From DATARH01 sp963778385 (lineage in GTDB: Bacteria > Pseudomonadota > Alphaproteobacteria > ATCC43930 > CGMCC-115725): a DNA stretch of 64,000 nt. Position 1 is the stretch's first letter; each line of letters starts with the position of its first letter. Position numbers and translations under genes: made by a program. Shown one piece after another: positions 19,005-28,645 of this stretch. The notes below the pieces were generated by a model. The model worked only from the letters and a program-made list of their open reading frames with translations, was not told the origin of the DNA and made no database searches. The stretch spans positions 62,001 through 126,000 of the forward strand of contig CAVZUA010000033.1 of assembly GCA_963778385.1 (NCBI GenBank). Reading direction: 5' to 3'.

Positions 19005-19554
19005 CGGCGAACTCCTCCTTTGCTTCCTTTGCCATACGCGTAACTTCTGCATGGCCCTGATCGTATTTGCGGAGCCCCGCGTCTTCCTCCTCATCGTCGC
19101 TATTGCTTCGAGCGCGTTCAAGTATTTCAACGCGCTTTGCGAGCTCCTGGGTTTCGAACGCGGACGCGAATGCGGTAACAGACTTTGAGATCTCGTTGGC
19201 CTCTGAGGGCGTAATGATTCCCTCTGCGACAGCGGCGACGATGGCGCTCAAGGCCTCCGCCGCATCGGCCGCAGTCTTCAGTGGGGGGAGCGGGAATGCT
19301 ACGGCACGGTCCCGACGTATCGGGATCAATCGCTCCATACAAAGCCGCAACGCTGCGGAATCGCCATTCAAGGCCAGCTCAACGGCCTTCCGCGTCAAGG
19401 CTTCGGCTTCACCATCCAGCAGGGCTTCCGCGACGAGAGTTGTGCGGTTCTTGGTGCCGGGGAGCTTCCCTAGAGGATTTCCGCTCCGGCCGGGCTGGAA
19501 GCGACCCGAAATCGGTTTTGCAACACCATTTCCGGACTGAGTCCGATTGCTCAT
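18994..19554 (-). CDS. DUF5681 domain protein
   Basis: The N-terminus reads GRFQPGRSGNPLGKLPGTKN, the signature of DUF5681 proteins, followed by LVAEALLDGEAEALTRKAVE and MERLIPIRRDRAV. These are usual in alphaproteobacterial phage or island-associated proteins of unknown role. The 186-residue length is normal. The C-terminal 60 residues are acidic and helical. The gene forms a two-gene unit with the small overlapping downstream gene. Confidence 0.8.
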   Translation of the reverse strand: MSNRTQSGNGVAKPISGRFQPGRSGNPLGKLPGTKNRTTLVAEALLDGEAEALTRKAVELALNGDSAALRLCMERLIPIRRDRAVAFPLPPLKTAADAAEALSAIVAAVAEGIITPSEANEISKSVTAFASAFETQELAKRVEILERARSNSDDEEEDAGLRKYDQGHAEVTRMAKEAKEEFADVA

Positions 19555-19944
19555 CAGTTCATGCTCCTATGATGGATGGCCTAAGTGGCAATACGGTGCT
19601 GTTTCCGTCTTTTGCATCGACCAACAACGATGGGGCCGCCGCCTATACCCCGAAGGGAACGGGCGCGGCTAAGTATTCATCGGGAAAAGGCGCCGTATTC
19701 ATCGGGAAAAGGCGCCGGATTGGAACTTGTGCAAACGAGGTGGTAGATACCAACGTACGCGGTTTGTTCCACAAAGCTTGCCGTGCGTCAATCCGATCCG
19801 AGGCGGAGGCATGAAATTGCTAGGAAATTTCATCGCTGGTCTGTAGCCATGCGGGGCGACTTGACCGAATCGATCCCTTGCCGCAGCGTGATCTTTGGGT
19901 GGGTGATCCACCGGCGACGGCCTCAGACTCAAGCTTCGAAACAG
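19555..19944. other. Gene-free region with a 22-bp tandem duplication
   Basis: No gene is supported in these 390 bases. The clearest feature is the exact tandem duplication at 19,674-19,717. Confidence 0.45.
19674..19717. repeat. Exact 22-bp tandem duplication
   Basis: Two abutting identical 22-mers, each beginning TATTCATCGGGAAAAGG, occupy 19,674-19,695 and 19,696-19,717. Replication slippage is the simplest origin. Confidence 0.85.
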
Positions 19945-20052
19945 GGGTTGCTGGCCAGAACTTGGCGCCCTCGTACTGCTCGAGCCAAGCCCGACAATCT
20001 CCTTGGGGCCGTCAGCGCGCACGCCGAGGGCAATGTGGACGGCCTTGTTGCG

Positions 20053-21477
20053 AGGTCGCGTCCGTCAAGCTGGTGTAAATCGGGGTGGAGTTTGAGGTGG
20101 CCACTGGTCAGGCCGCCAGTGGTGGAAGTTTCGCCGGATCGGCATCGATCAGCGGTAGTGTAAGTTCGGCCATCCCTTCGATCTGCCTGTAGCGGCACTG
20201 GAGCAGCCACTCATCATTTTGCTCGAGCAGCACCGCGCCGATGAGGCGGGTGATGCTGGCCTCGTTGGGGAAGATGCCGACGACGTCGGCGCGCCGTTTG
20301 ACCTCCTTGTTGAGACGTTCGAGCGGGTTGGTCGAGTGCAGCTTGGTGCGGTGCTGGTTCGGGAAAGTCATGTAGGCGAGCACGTCATGCTCGCTGTCGT
20401 CCATCAGCGCGGCGAGCTTGGGCCAGCGCGGCCGGAGCTGATCGGCGACATGCCGCCAGGTCTGGTGCGCCGCATCGGCGTCGGTTTGCAGGAACGCCTG
20501 GCGGATCGCGGCGGCGACCATGGTGTGCTGGCCCTTTTGCACGTGCGCCAGGGCGTTGCGCATCCAATGAACCCGGCATCTTTGCCAGGTCGCGCCGAGC
20601 ACGCGGGTGATCGCCAGGCGCAGCCCGTCATGGGCGTCCGAGATCACCAGCTTGACGCCGCGCAATCCGCGCTTCACCAGGCCCTTGATGAAGCCCGACC
20701 AGAACGGCTCGGCCTCCGACGGGCCGATACCGAGGCCGACGATCTCGCGACGGCCCTCGGTGTTCACAGCGACGGCGATTATTGCCGCCACAGAGACGAT
20801 GCGGCCGCCGTCGCGCACCTTGAGGTAGGTGGCGTCGAGCCAGAGATACGGCCATTCGCCCTCGATCGGCCGGTCGAGGAAGGCATTGACCCGCTCGTCG
20901 ATATCTTTGCAGAGCTTCGAGACCTGGCTCTTCGAGATGCCAGTGAGGCCCATCGCCTGCACCAGTTCGTCGACGCGTCGGGTCGAGACGCCGCCGATCC
21001 AGGCTTCCTGGATGATCACCATGACCAGCGCCTTCTCGGCGGTCTTGCGTGGCTCCAGGAACGGCGGGAAGTACGACCCTTGGCGCAGCTTAGGGATGCG
21101 CAGCTGGAGCGAACCGAGGCGCGTGTCGAGGCTGCGGTCGCGGTAGCCATTGCGGTAATTGAGCCGCTCGCCGGTGCGTTCGTGCCGGCCGGCGCCGATC
21201 AGCCCTTCGACATCGGCTTCCATCAGGATCTGCAGCACCGCCTCCGCCACGGATCGCAAGAAATCGGAGTCGCCGCTCTTCTGCAGCAGCTCGGCCACGC
21301 CATTCTCTCCTCGGTCATCGGGTCCTCGCTCGGCTCGGGGTGAAGCATCGCAACTCCACCTTAGCCGGCCTTCCCGGTGACCACCTTTCGCTCGCGCGCG
21401 CGCCGGGCTCCAAGTTCCGGGGCATTCCGCCCGGCGCGTGCTCACCGTCGAATTTCCACCACAACCGTGGACGCTAA
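20053..21477 (-). mobile_element. IS256-family element inserted in an older IS256
   Basis: The flanks carry the 9-bp direct repeat CTTGTTGCG at 20,044-20,052 and 21,478-21,486, the size expected for IS256 target duplications. The termini align as an imperfect inverted repeat: GCGTCC and GGTGxAAAT blocks occur in register at both ends. The length is about 1.4 kb with one intact transposase. Confidence 0.8.
20108..21298 (-). CDS. IS256-family transposase
   Basis: The 396-residue frame, starting at a GTG at 21,298, has the full mutator-type DDE domain: LWLDATYLKVRD, VISDAHDGLRLAI and the Glu in STNPLERLNKEVKRR. CRVHWMRNALAHV contains the conserved Cys/His block. A preceding out-of-frame ATG (MTEERMA, at about 21,316) resembles the usual family start, so one base may be missing there. 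The gene is otherwise intact and is the best candidate for an active copy in this nest. Confidence 0.88.
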   Translation of the reverse strand: MAELLQKSGDSDFLRSVAEAVLQILMEADVEGLIGAGRHERTGERLNYRNGYRDRSLDTRLGSLQLRIPKLRQGSYFPPFLEPRKTAEKALVMVIIQEAWIGGVSTRRVDELVQAMGLTGISKSQVSKLCKDIDERVNAFLDRPIEGEWPYLWLDATYLKVRDGGRIVSVAAIIAVAVNTEGRREIVGLGIGPSEAEPFWSGFIKGLVKRGLRGVKLVISDAHDGLRLAITRVLGATWQRCRVHWMRNALAHVQKGQHTMVAAAIRQAFLQTDADAAHQTWRHVADQLRPRWPKLAALMDDSEHDVLAYMTFPNQHRTKLHSTNPLERLNKEVKRRADVVGIFPNEASITRLIGAVLLEQNDEWLLQCRYRQIEGMAELTLPLIDADPAKLPPLAA

Positions 21478-22471
21478 CTTGTTGCGTACCAGTCCTTCGT
21501 CGCGGATCTTGCCCCGCGGGGCGTCGAAAAAGACCAGCGGATAGGTGGCTTCCACCGGGCGAGTCTGCCAGGCCGCGACCTCCTCTAGAGCATTTTCAGA
21601 ATGAGTTGGCGATAGCCGGCGGCGGTGAAGTAGTTGGCGCATTCGTCCGGGGTGAAGCGGTCGAGCAGTTCGCCGATGCGGCGCCAGAGGCCGTCGCGGG
21701 TGCGCTCGGGGGCCTGGCGGAGCAAGGTCTTGAGCTTCGAGAAGGCCATCTCGATCGGGTTCATGTCGGGCGAATAGGGCGGCAGCAGAAAGAACTGCGC
21801 GCCGGCCTTGGCCTCGATCGCGGCGCGCACGGCGGCGATCTTATGGGCCGGCAGGTTGTCCATCGCGACGATGTCGTCCGGCTTGAGGGTCGGGATCAGC
21901 ACCTGCTCGACATAGGCGAGGAACGCTTGGCCGGTCATCGGACCGTCGAGCACCATCGGCGCGCCAAGGCCATCACGCCGCAGCGCGGCGACAAAGGTGG
22001 TGGTCTTCCAGTGGCCGAACGGCGCCTTGGCTAACAGCCGCCGGCCGCGCGGGGCGCGGCCGTAGAGCCGGGTCATCTTGGTGCTGGCGCCGGTCTCATC
22101 GATGAAGACGAGCTTGTCGGCATCGACAAAGGGCCGCGCCGCCTGCCAGATGCGGCGCCGCGCCGCGACATCCGGTCGGTCCTGCTCGGCTGGCGCGGAG
22201 CGTCTTTTTTTAAACGACAGCCCGAGCCGGGCGACCGCCGACCACATCGCCCCGTTGCTCAACCGCACCCCGTGCTCGGCCACCAGCCAGGTTTGCAGCG
22301 CTGCCAGCGTGAGGTCCGGATGGGCCTCGATATGCGCCGCCAGCGCCACCTCTTGCGCCGGCGTCAGTTTGCGCGGCCGGTGACCGCGCCGCGAGCTGGC
22401 GCTCACCTCGCCGGTCCGGCGCCGCCGGATCAGCGCCTTGTAGATGTAGGACACGCTGACCCGGAATAGCT

Positions 22472-23758
22472 GGAGGCCTCCAAGAACCGTGTTTTTTACG
22501 CCGGCATTGACCGGGTTTTGGATGGCGAGTGGCGAGGTCGCGGTGCCGGGAGCGGCGTGCGCCCCTCGACTGGCTCCGCGATCGGGTTCTTTGGTCAGAC
22601 TGGCGCGGTCTGCGTGGTGAGCCAAAGCACTCGCTTCATGTTGTAGAGGATGTTGGCCAGGCCGATCTTGGTTGTGGCGCGGGCGATGCCGATGGTTCGG
22701 ATAAACAGTCCCATCGGCCCCTTCTGCCGGGCGAAGACATGCTCGACCGCAGCGCGCACTTTGGACTTTCGATTGTTGGCTCGGGCGGTGCGTCGCGGCA
22801 TCGGCTTGCCCGTCGGCTTCTTGCGATGGATCTGCGAACGCAAGAGACGGTCGGCGAGATACTTCTCGTTGGCTTGGGAGCGATAGGCGGTGTCGGCCCA
22901 GACCTCGCTGGCGGTGTTGTTCTTGTCGATCAACTCGGGCAGCACCCCGCCGTCGTGGCGAGACGCGTCGGTCGTGGTCCAGGTGCGGATCAGACCGTGC
23001 CGGCGGTCGATGCCGATGTGGTTCTTGTAGCCGAAGGCCGGGATCGCGAGATCGACGCGGGGCGCGCCCTCTGCGCTGGGCTTGGCCTTGGTGTATTTGA
23101 CCGTCCAGCGCGCGTCGCGGTCCTTCTGGCGCAGCTTGGCGGGCTTGCTCGCCCATTCCGCCGGAATGCGACCTTCCTTGATGTCGCGCTTTTCGCCGTC
23201 GGTGTTCCGCTGCTTGGGCGCGGCGACGATCGTCGCGTCGATGATCTGCCCGCCTTTGGCCAGAAACCCGGCCGCCGACAGCGCCGCCTCAAAGCGCGCG
23301 AACAGGACCTCGATCGCCGGTTTGCCATCGAGCCGGGCCCGCGTCAGCGCTTCGCGGAAGGTCCAGATCGTGTTGGCGTCCGGCACCGTGTCGGCCAGGC
23401 CCAGCCCGAGAAAGCGCATGAACGACAGGCGATCCTTGACCAGATATTCGGTTCGCTCGTCCGACAGGCTGTGGCTGGTTTGAAGGATCAGCACCCGGAA
23501 CATCAGCACGTGATCAAACGCCGGCCGACCGCCCTTCGACCGATCCGAGCGAGGAACCGCGCGTTCGAGATCGGCGCGGAACAGCTCAAAATCCACTACG
23601 CCATTCAGCCGTTCCAGCTCGTCGCCCTTGGCTGACAGCTCTCGCAGCCGCTCTTCAACATCGAAAAACCCCGGCTCGCCCCGCATCCGCCACCCCCATC
23701 GCGAATGCCCTTATCGAATCACGAACCGTCCAAAAGCGCGAGGTTCTTGGAGGCCTCC
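22472..23758 (-). mobile_element. IS5-family element with perfect 17-bp ends and AGCT duplication
   Basis: GGAGGCCTCCAAGAACC at 22,472 and its exact complement ending at 23,758 form the terminal repeats. AGCT flanks both sides (22,468-22,471 and 23,759-23,762). The element is 1,287 bp. Its ends are undamaged, so this is the youngest insertion in the nest. Confidence 0.92.
22595..23686 (-). CDS. IS5-family transposase
   Basis: This intact 363-residue DDE transposase has the DUF772 N-terminal domain (GFFDVEERLRELSAKGDELE, then FDHVLMFRVLILQTSHSLSD). The catalytic residues follow: Asp in IIDATIVAAPKQ, Asp in SEVWADTAYRS and Glu in RAAVEHVFARQKG. The motif IGIDRRHGLIRTW is also typical. It lies fully inside the perfect terminal repeats. 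Relatives occur as decayed copies at about 25,140 and 26,950-28,030. Confidence 0.92.
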   Translation of the reverse strand: MRGEPGFFDVEERLRELSAKGDELERLNGVVDFELFRADLERAVPRSDRSKGGRPAFDHVLMFRVLILQTSHSLSDERTEYLVKDRLSFMRFLGLGLADTVPDANTIWTFREALTRARLDGKPAIEVLFARFEAALSAAGFLAKGGQIIDATIVAAPKQRNTDGEKRDIKEGRIPAEWASKPAKLRQKDRDARWTVKYTKAKPSAEGAPRVDLAIPAFGYKNHIGIDRRHGLIRTWTTTDASRHDGGVLPELIDKNNTASEVWADTAYRSQANEKYLADRLLRSQIHRKKPTGKPMPRRTARANNRKSKVRAAVEHVFARQKGPMGLFIRTIGIARATTKIGLANILYNMKRVLWLTTQTAPV

Positions 23759-24342
23759 AGCTTGGCTGCAGCCCGCGCCGCCATGCCCCCGTCAACCGCC
23801 GCCAAAACCCGCGCCCGCAAATCCTCCGAATAGCTCTGCCCCTGCCGCCAGCCCATCGCTGTCCCCACAGCTTGTGGTCCAAACAGCGAATCACACTTCA
23901 TCTCGCCAAGGAATCCCCTTTCTGCGATTCCATTCAATCCGGCGATGCTCTAGCACGACGTCGGTGACCGCGCTGATCAGGTTGGGCGAGACGTCGATCC
24001 CGTAGAGGTCGATCCAATAGATGCAGATGGCCGACGATCTCCCTTGTGCTCATGCCGCGGGCGTATATCGACACGACCTTGCGTCGAACCCGGGGAAGCG
24101 GCGCTGGTACTCGGCGATCAGCTGCGGAACAAAGCCAGCCTGGCGGTCGCGCGGACGCCGGGCAGCGCCGGGCCGGCTGGCTGGTCAATGACAAGCGGGT
24201 CGAGCGGATCCGGCTACGCGAGTGCTGAAGGTTCCCGCCCGGCAACCCAAGCGCGCTCGGCCGTGGCTCTCGGACGGTGCTTCCTACCTGTCACGAAGAG
24301 CGATATGGTTGACTAATTCTGGTGCTCCAGTCGTTGCCGTAG

Positions 24343-25086
24343 ATGAGGCGTCCCGGTATGCTCGACCATAGCTTGATCGAATACACCGTGCGCCCAATTC
24401 CAGGGTGGTTGGAAGATTATACAGCTCTTATGGCGAATGAGTTATTAAAATTCCAGGAACGCGTCGGCGTCAAAGGTCCACTACTAGAAATTGGAGTGTA
24501 CGCGGGGAAATTTTTTTCTGTCCTTCTGCTGTCTGCGTGCAGAACACAGGAGAAGATTATTGGATTGGATACATTCCAATACATACCTGTGGAAAAGACA
24601 CGGGAGTATCTAAGTGCTTATTGCCGTGGCAATTATGAAAAAATGAGTTTTATCGAAGGTCTATCAACCGCATTGAACTCTAGCGCGCTGCTGAGGCAGC
24701 TGGAGGCTCAACCTCGCTTCATTAGTGTTGATGGCTCACATGAGAAGGCGGATGTTTTTTGGGATTTACGAATAGTGGAGGAATTAACTTCGAGTGAAGG
24801 TATTGTCGCAGTCGATGATTTTCTCAACCCGCTAACGTTAGGCGTAAACGAAGCGGTTAATCATTTTTTTCAACAGCCCCGAAATTTAGTTCCCTTTGCT
24901 TACATTGCCAACAAGCTTTTCCTTTCTCGAGGAAGGTGGGCCGAACGTTACAAGACATGCTTAAAAGAGATTGCTCTTGAGGATAACTCGGAACCCCGCA
25001 GCCAAGCATTTCAGAAGGCCATCGTACAGTCTCCGGAGTTTGTAGAAGTTAAGTTATTTGGTTATAAGATTTTGATCTGGCCTTGA
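24343..25086 (+). CDS. Class I SAM-dependent methyltransferase-like protein
   Basis: The 247-residue protein has a Rossmann-type methyltransferase fold of the Methyltransf_24 kind. GPLLEIGVYAGKFFSVLLLS is the SAM-binding glycine loop, IIGLDTFQY the acidic end of strand 2, and RFISVDGSHEKADVFWDLRI plus GIVAVDDFLNP the later strands. Such enzymes often modify sugars or glycans. The gene is visibly AT-richer than its surroundings and is followed by a glycosyltransferase, which suggests a transferred surface-polysaccharide cluster. Starts at 24,343 and 24,358 are possible; neither has a clear ribosome binding site. Confidence 0.72.
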   Translation: MRRPGMLDHSLIEYTVRPIPGWLEDYTALMANELLKFQERVGVKGPLLEIGVYAGKFFSVLLLSACRTQEKIIGLDTFQYIPVEKTREYLSAYCRGNYEKMSFIEGLSTALNSSALLRQLEAQPRFISVDGSHEKADVFWDLRIVEELTSSEGIVAVDDFLNPLTLGVNEAVNHFFQQPRNLVPFAYIANKLFLSRGRWAERYKTCLKEIALEDNSEPRSQAFQKAIVQSPEFVEVKLFGYKILIWP

Positions 25087-25139
25087 AGAAAGCGGTGTGG
25101 CTGAAGTCGGTTGGAGGATACCAAGAGATGAGCCCTACG

Positions 25140-25575
25140 CTAAGATATAAACCTTTCCGACGCCTCGAACGAGGCGGCTACTCGTCCCACCGTGCCGTCT
25201 GTCGAACTGAGATCGGTGAAGCAGCGCGCGCTGGACCTTGGAGCACGGCAGCCAGCCCGGCGCGGTGCTAGATCGCAACAACACCGCGCACGGTGGCGAT
25301 CTGCCCTGCTCGAACGGCGCAGCCTCAAGCCGCAGTTGCAGCAAGAAGCCACGAGGGCCCAAGAGGCCGGGTACATCCCCGGGGCAATGCCATCCGCACG
25401 CGAATACGCGCCGCGTCGAACATGTTTTCGCTGCACAGAAATGCCAGCTCGGGCTGATCGTGCGCAGCGTCGGCATAGTCCGCGCCCGCACCAAGGTCGG
25501 TATGGCGAATCTCGTCTATAACTTCACGCGTCTGGTCTGGCTCAAGGGGCAAACCGCGTCCGCCCGAGGCCAACC
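25140..25575 (+). pseudogene. Decayed IS5-family transposase, C-terminal remnant
   Basis: Fragments in different frames recall the IS5 catalytic end: GAVLDRNNTAHGGDLP, then VEHVFAAQKCQLGLIVRSVG and VGMANLVYNFTRLVWLKGQT. The latter closely matches the C-terminus of the element at 26,950-28,030 but lies in the opposite orientation. No complete frame or terminal repeats remain. The remnant separates the methyltransferase from the glycosyltransferase. Confidence 0.75.
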
Positions 25576-25652
25576 GTTATGTTCAAATCGTTATGTTAAG
25601 GCCACAGCCGGCCGAAACACAGGTCAGCGATGACGGATCGGGAAGCCACGTA

Positions 25653-26788
25653 ATGGCGAAATTCAAAGTGATTACAGCGATCGAAGCACTAAATCAACAA
25701 TACCTCAATGAAGGTAAGTTGTTGAATCGCGCCCAATTTTTACCCTTTTTGCCGGCACGGCCCGTCAGATTCGAGCCTATATGCTTTGGAGATGTGTCCT
25801 TCGCGACTACCGAACTCGAAGCCTCGCAAATATTACAAGGATGGACAGTCGAGCGTGGTGCGGCCCCAAAATTCAAGTTGACCGATGTCTTGGTCAATTA
25901 TAAATACGGCCCTATCATTTTTGCTGATCAGGTTTTGGCCGAAAGCCTTTACCATATTCCATTTCATTTGATGCCGGAGATGCCAGTCTCCGCGATGACA
26001 CGTGCGAGATGCCGCTTGGAAATGTACTAGGGTCAATACGAAATGCCTATCACCTGTTGGCAGGAAATCTGAACAATTACTATCACTGGATGGTGGATGT
26101 AATTGCACGGTTTGATTCGGGGCTAAATCAACGGGGGCAGAGCGGAATTGGCAGCAATCGACCGATTGTTCTGGTTCCAGGCGACACTCCGGAATTTGCG
26201 CGCCAGTGTCTGGACATCGTGTGCTCCAGTGATGTGCCAATTTTGGAACTGGCGACCGAGTCCGCCATATTTGTCGAAGAATTGGAGTTCTTTGGGTTTT
26301 CAAATTATCCAATGCCACAACAATTTGGTGTGTTTCAAAGAATTCGTTCTGAATTTTTCAATACTGTCGACTTCAGATTGCGGCGGCTTTACATAAGCAG
26401 GACAGACACAAAGCAACGTCGGCTTTTGAATGAGGACGAAGTTATTTACCGGGTAGAGAAGGCGGGATTTGAGTGCTGTAGCCTGTCGGATAAGTCATTA
26501 AGCGATCAAATTGAACTATTTTCTCAGGCAACGCACATCGTCGCGCCGCATGGCGCGGGATTGACTAATATCGTGTTCTGCAATCCGGGAACGAAGGTGT
26601 GTGAATTGCAGATGAATAATTACCTAAATTGGGTATTTCGTTATATCGCTGGGTGCGGTTTCTTGCGATATGGATGCATACTTGGGCCGATGGATGAGCC
26701 GCGGGAAGCGTGGATACATAATAATACGTGGACATTACCGATGAATTTGCTTGAAGAGCTGCTGACCGATTCACGCTTCATCTCGTAA
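25653..26788 (+). pseudogene. GT61-family glycosyltransferase, frameshifted near 26,010
   Basis: The reading frame from 25,653 encodes about 126 residues and stops at 26,030. The homology continues in another frame from about 26,009 with MPLGNVLGSIRNAYHLLAGN and NNYYHWMVDVIARF. It then reaches the GT61 hallmark HIVAPHGAGLTNIVFCNPGT, which forms the nucleotide-sugar site. RRLYISRTDTKQRRLLNEDE is also typical of the family. One indel joins both parts into about 377 residues. The gene is AT-rich like its methyltransferase neighbour. It would transfer a sugar onto a surface glycan if intact. Confidence 0.75.
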
Positions 26789-26792
26789 TTTT

Positions 26793-28107
26793 CATCAGGA
26801 TCCGGCCGGTCTGATGGACGCCTCGAATTACCCGGTCTTTGAGTATCTGAGGGGCCGATTGCGGGGTTTGGGCTCGCGGTTTTTGGTTCCGGCTGGCCTG
26901 CTGATCTGCGAGTTGCGGTCGGCCGCGGCCCCCGCATCGGGGTGTGGCGTCATGCGGGCGCGGTTTGCCCCTTAAGCCAGGCCAGGCGGGTGAAATTGTA
27001 GACGAGATTGGCCATGCCGATCTTGGCGCGGGCGCGAACCATGCCGACGGTGCGCACGACCAGGCCGAGACGGCATTTCTGGGCGGCGAAGACATGCTCG
27101 ACGCGGGCCCGAACCCGAGCGCGGGTGGCATTGCCGCGGGCGATGTGCGCCGGCATCTTGCGTCCTCTCGGCTTCTTGCGCTGAAATTGCGGCTTGAGGC
27201 CACACCGTTCGAGCAGGGCCAGGTTTGCCACCGAGCGGTAGGCGGTATCGGCCCACACATCGCTGGCGGTGTTGTCGCGATCGAGCACCGCGCCGAGCTG
27301 GCTGCCGTCATACCGGGCCGCATGCGTCACGGTATAGCGCCGCAAAAAAGCCGTGCTCGCGATCGACGCCGATGTGGTTCTTGTATCCGAACATCGGCAC
27401 CGCGATCTCCGCCTGGCGCTGCTGGCCCTCACTCGGCGGCACCTCGCGCTTCTTGCCGCGCTTCAGCGTCCAGCGGCCGTCGCGGTCGATCTGCGAGCGC
27501 CGCGCTGGCTTCCACTCGGCGGGAATGCCGCCACCCTTGATCGTATCCTTCTCGGTCTGGGTCAAGCGCGGGCGGCGCGCCTCGATCACCGTCGCGTCGA
27601 CAATCTGACCGCCCATCGCCAGCCAGCCCTTGGCGCGAAGGAGACCATCAAACCGCGTGAAAAGATGCTCGACCGCGCCGGCGCGCGCCAGCTGTTCGCG
27701 GTAGAGCCAGATCGTCTTGGCATCCGGCACCGGATCGTGCAGCGCCAAACCGACAAACCGCATGAACGACAGCCGATCCTTGAGCTGATATTCGGTCTGC
27801 TCGTCCGACAGCGTGTAGAGCGTCTGCAGCACCAGGACCTTGAACATCATCACCGGGTCGTAAGGCGGGCGGCCTCCCTTGCTGCGATCCGAACGCGACA
27901 GCGCCGCTTCAAGCGCATTACGGAAAACCTCAAAATCGACCACCAGCGCCAGCCGCTCCAACGGATCGCCAGCCGCAGACAGCGCTTTCAGCCGCTCCTC
28001 GCCATCAAAAAATCCCGGTTGCCCCGCCATCGCCAATCCCCCGTCCCCCACCGTACGGAATCAGCGATCAGCCCCAAATGCCAGCGGTTTTTAGAGCCGT
28101 CCTGATG
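26793..28107 (-). mobile_element. IS5-family element (ends approximate)
   Basis: CATCAGGA at 26,793-26,800 and TCCTGATG at 28,100-28,107 are an 8-bp inverted pair bracketing a transposase gene of the expected size. The match is short, so the true ends could differ by tens of bases. Confidence 0.5.
26950..28030 (-). pseudogene. IS5-family transposase, frameshifted near 27,345
   Basis: The N-terminal part (MAGQPGFFDGEERLKALSAA onward) includes the catalytic Asp region GGQIVDATVIEARR and MFGYKNHIGVDREHG, then loses frame. The rest resumes as FLRRYTVTHAARYDGSQLGA with DNTASDVWADTAYRS and RARVEHVFAAQKCRLGL. A one-base change near 27,345 would rejoin them into about 360 residues. It is distantly related to the intact IS5 transposase at 22,595-23,686. 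Confidence 0.85.
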
Positions 28108-28187
28108 CCTGTCTGCCGCATATGTGCTGCGTCCTTCAGTAGGGTGGTGAGCATCGGTGAGCTTCCCGCGGAAGAGTGGACACCGGG

Positions 28188-28310
28188 TTACGCGGCCAAC
28201 ACCTCGGCCTGATCGGGTGTGACGTAGCCGATGGCGGAATGGATCCGCTGACGATTGTAATAGCCTTCGATATAAGAGAACAGGTCGCGCCGGGCGGCAT
28301 GGCTGTCAAC
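28188..28310 (-). pseudogene. IS3-family transposase OrfB, last 40 codons
   Basis: The minus strand encodes SHAARRDLFSYIEGYYNRQR followed by IHSAIGYVTPDQAEVLAA and a stop, the standard C-terminus of IS3 OrfB integrases. Nothing else of that element is recognisable on either side. Confidence 0.8.
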
Positions 28311-28645
28311 CGGCGCCCAAGTTTGGCTCTTCTCTATTCGGCCCTCGGAGGTCAAGCGTCACCAGATCGTTTTTTGCCGTCCGTTGGCAACAGTCGCTCG
28401 CGGGTCCGCGCTTCTCTTCGGGATCAGCCATTTGGCTCTCCCAGCATGGGATCAGGAGAATGGAGCGGCACAATCTGACTCGCGTCCTCATCGTGGGTTG
28501 CACGATCGGACACTAGACCACATGTCCGTGTGAGGCGTAGCCGGTTGAGGTGGCCCGCCTCGAAGTGTCGATTAAGGCGTTTTTCAACGCTACGGGGGTT
28601 GCTCCGGTGAAGGAGCCTATCCCCAGGCACTGAGCGAGGCGGACC
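28311..28645. other. Upstream region of the IS110-family gene
   Basis: No gene is visible. The last 60 bases before the recombinase contain complementary runs around GGTTGCTCCGGTGAAGGAGCC. IS110-group elements can encode a structured guide RNA in this position, but I cannot assign one with confidence. Confidence 0.35.

Larger units (their letters stand above)
21585..23856 (-). pseudogene. IS630-family transposase interrupted by an IS5-family element
   Basis: The N-terminal part (GWRQGQSYSEDLRARVLAAV, then GMAARAAAK) lies at 23,856-23,763. The rest resumes at 22,467 with LFRVSVSYIYKALIRRRRTG and ends with the Tc1/mariner-type DDE domain: VFIDETGASTKM, VAMDNLPAHK and LPPYSPDMNPIEMAFSK. Removing the inserted element and one AGCT copy restores a continuous frame through AAKLFRV. 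The stop codon TAG is made from the last IS bases and the flanking TA target. The gene is inactive because of the insertion. Confidence 0.88.
21588..23950 (-). mobile_element. IS630-family element (itself interrupted)
   Basis: The ends read GAGCAT inward on both sides (21,588 and 23,950), each flanked by the TA target typical of IS630/Tc1 elements (21,586-21,587 and 23,951-23,952). Without the internal IS5 and one target copy it would be about 1,072 bp, a usual IS630 size. Confidence 0.82.
19945..24165 (-). pseudogene. IS256-family transposase split into three pieces by other insertion sequences
   Basis: Three separated minus-strand segments rebuild one IS256 transposase. 24,165-23,951 gives FVPQLIAEYQRRFPGFD, YARGMSTREIVGHL and YGIDVSPNLISAVTDVVL. 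21,587-21,478 gives EEVAAWQTRPVEATYPLVFF and IRDEGLVRNK. 20,052 to about 19,945 gives AVHIALGVRADGPKEIVGL and LEQYEGAKFW. IS630 separates the first two pieces and a second IS256 separates the last two. The pieces themselves carry extra frameshifts, and the rest of the 3' end is gone. This is the oldest layer of the nest. Confidence 0.8.

Noticed and set aside
20219..21343. A 374-codon plus-strand frame across the IS256 transposase
   Set aside because: The minus strand has the complete mutator-type catalytic motifs; this is its complement.
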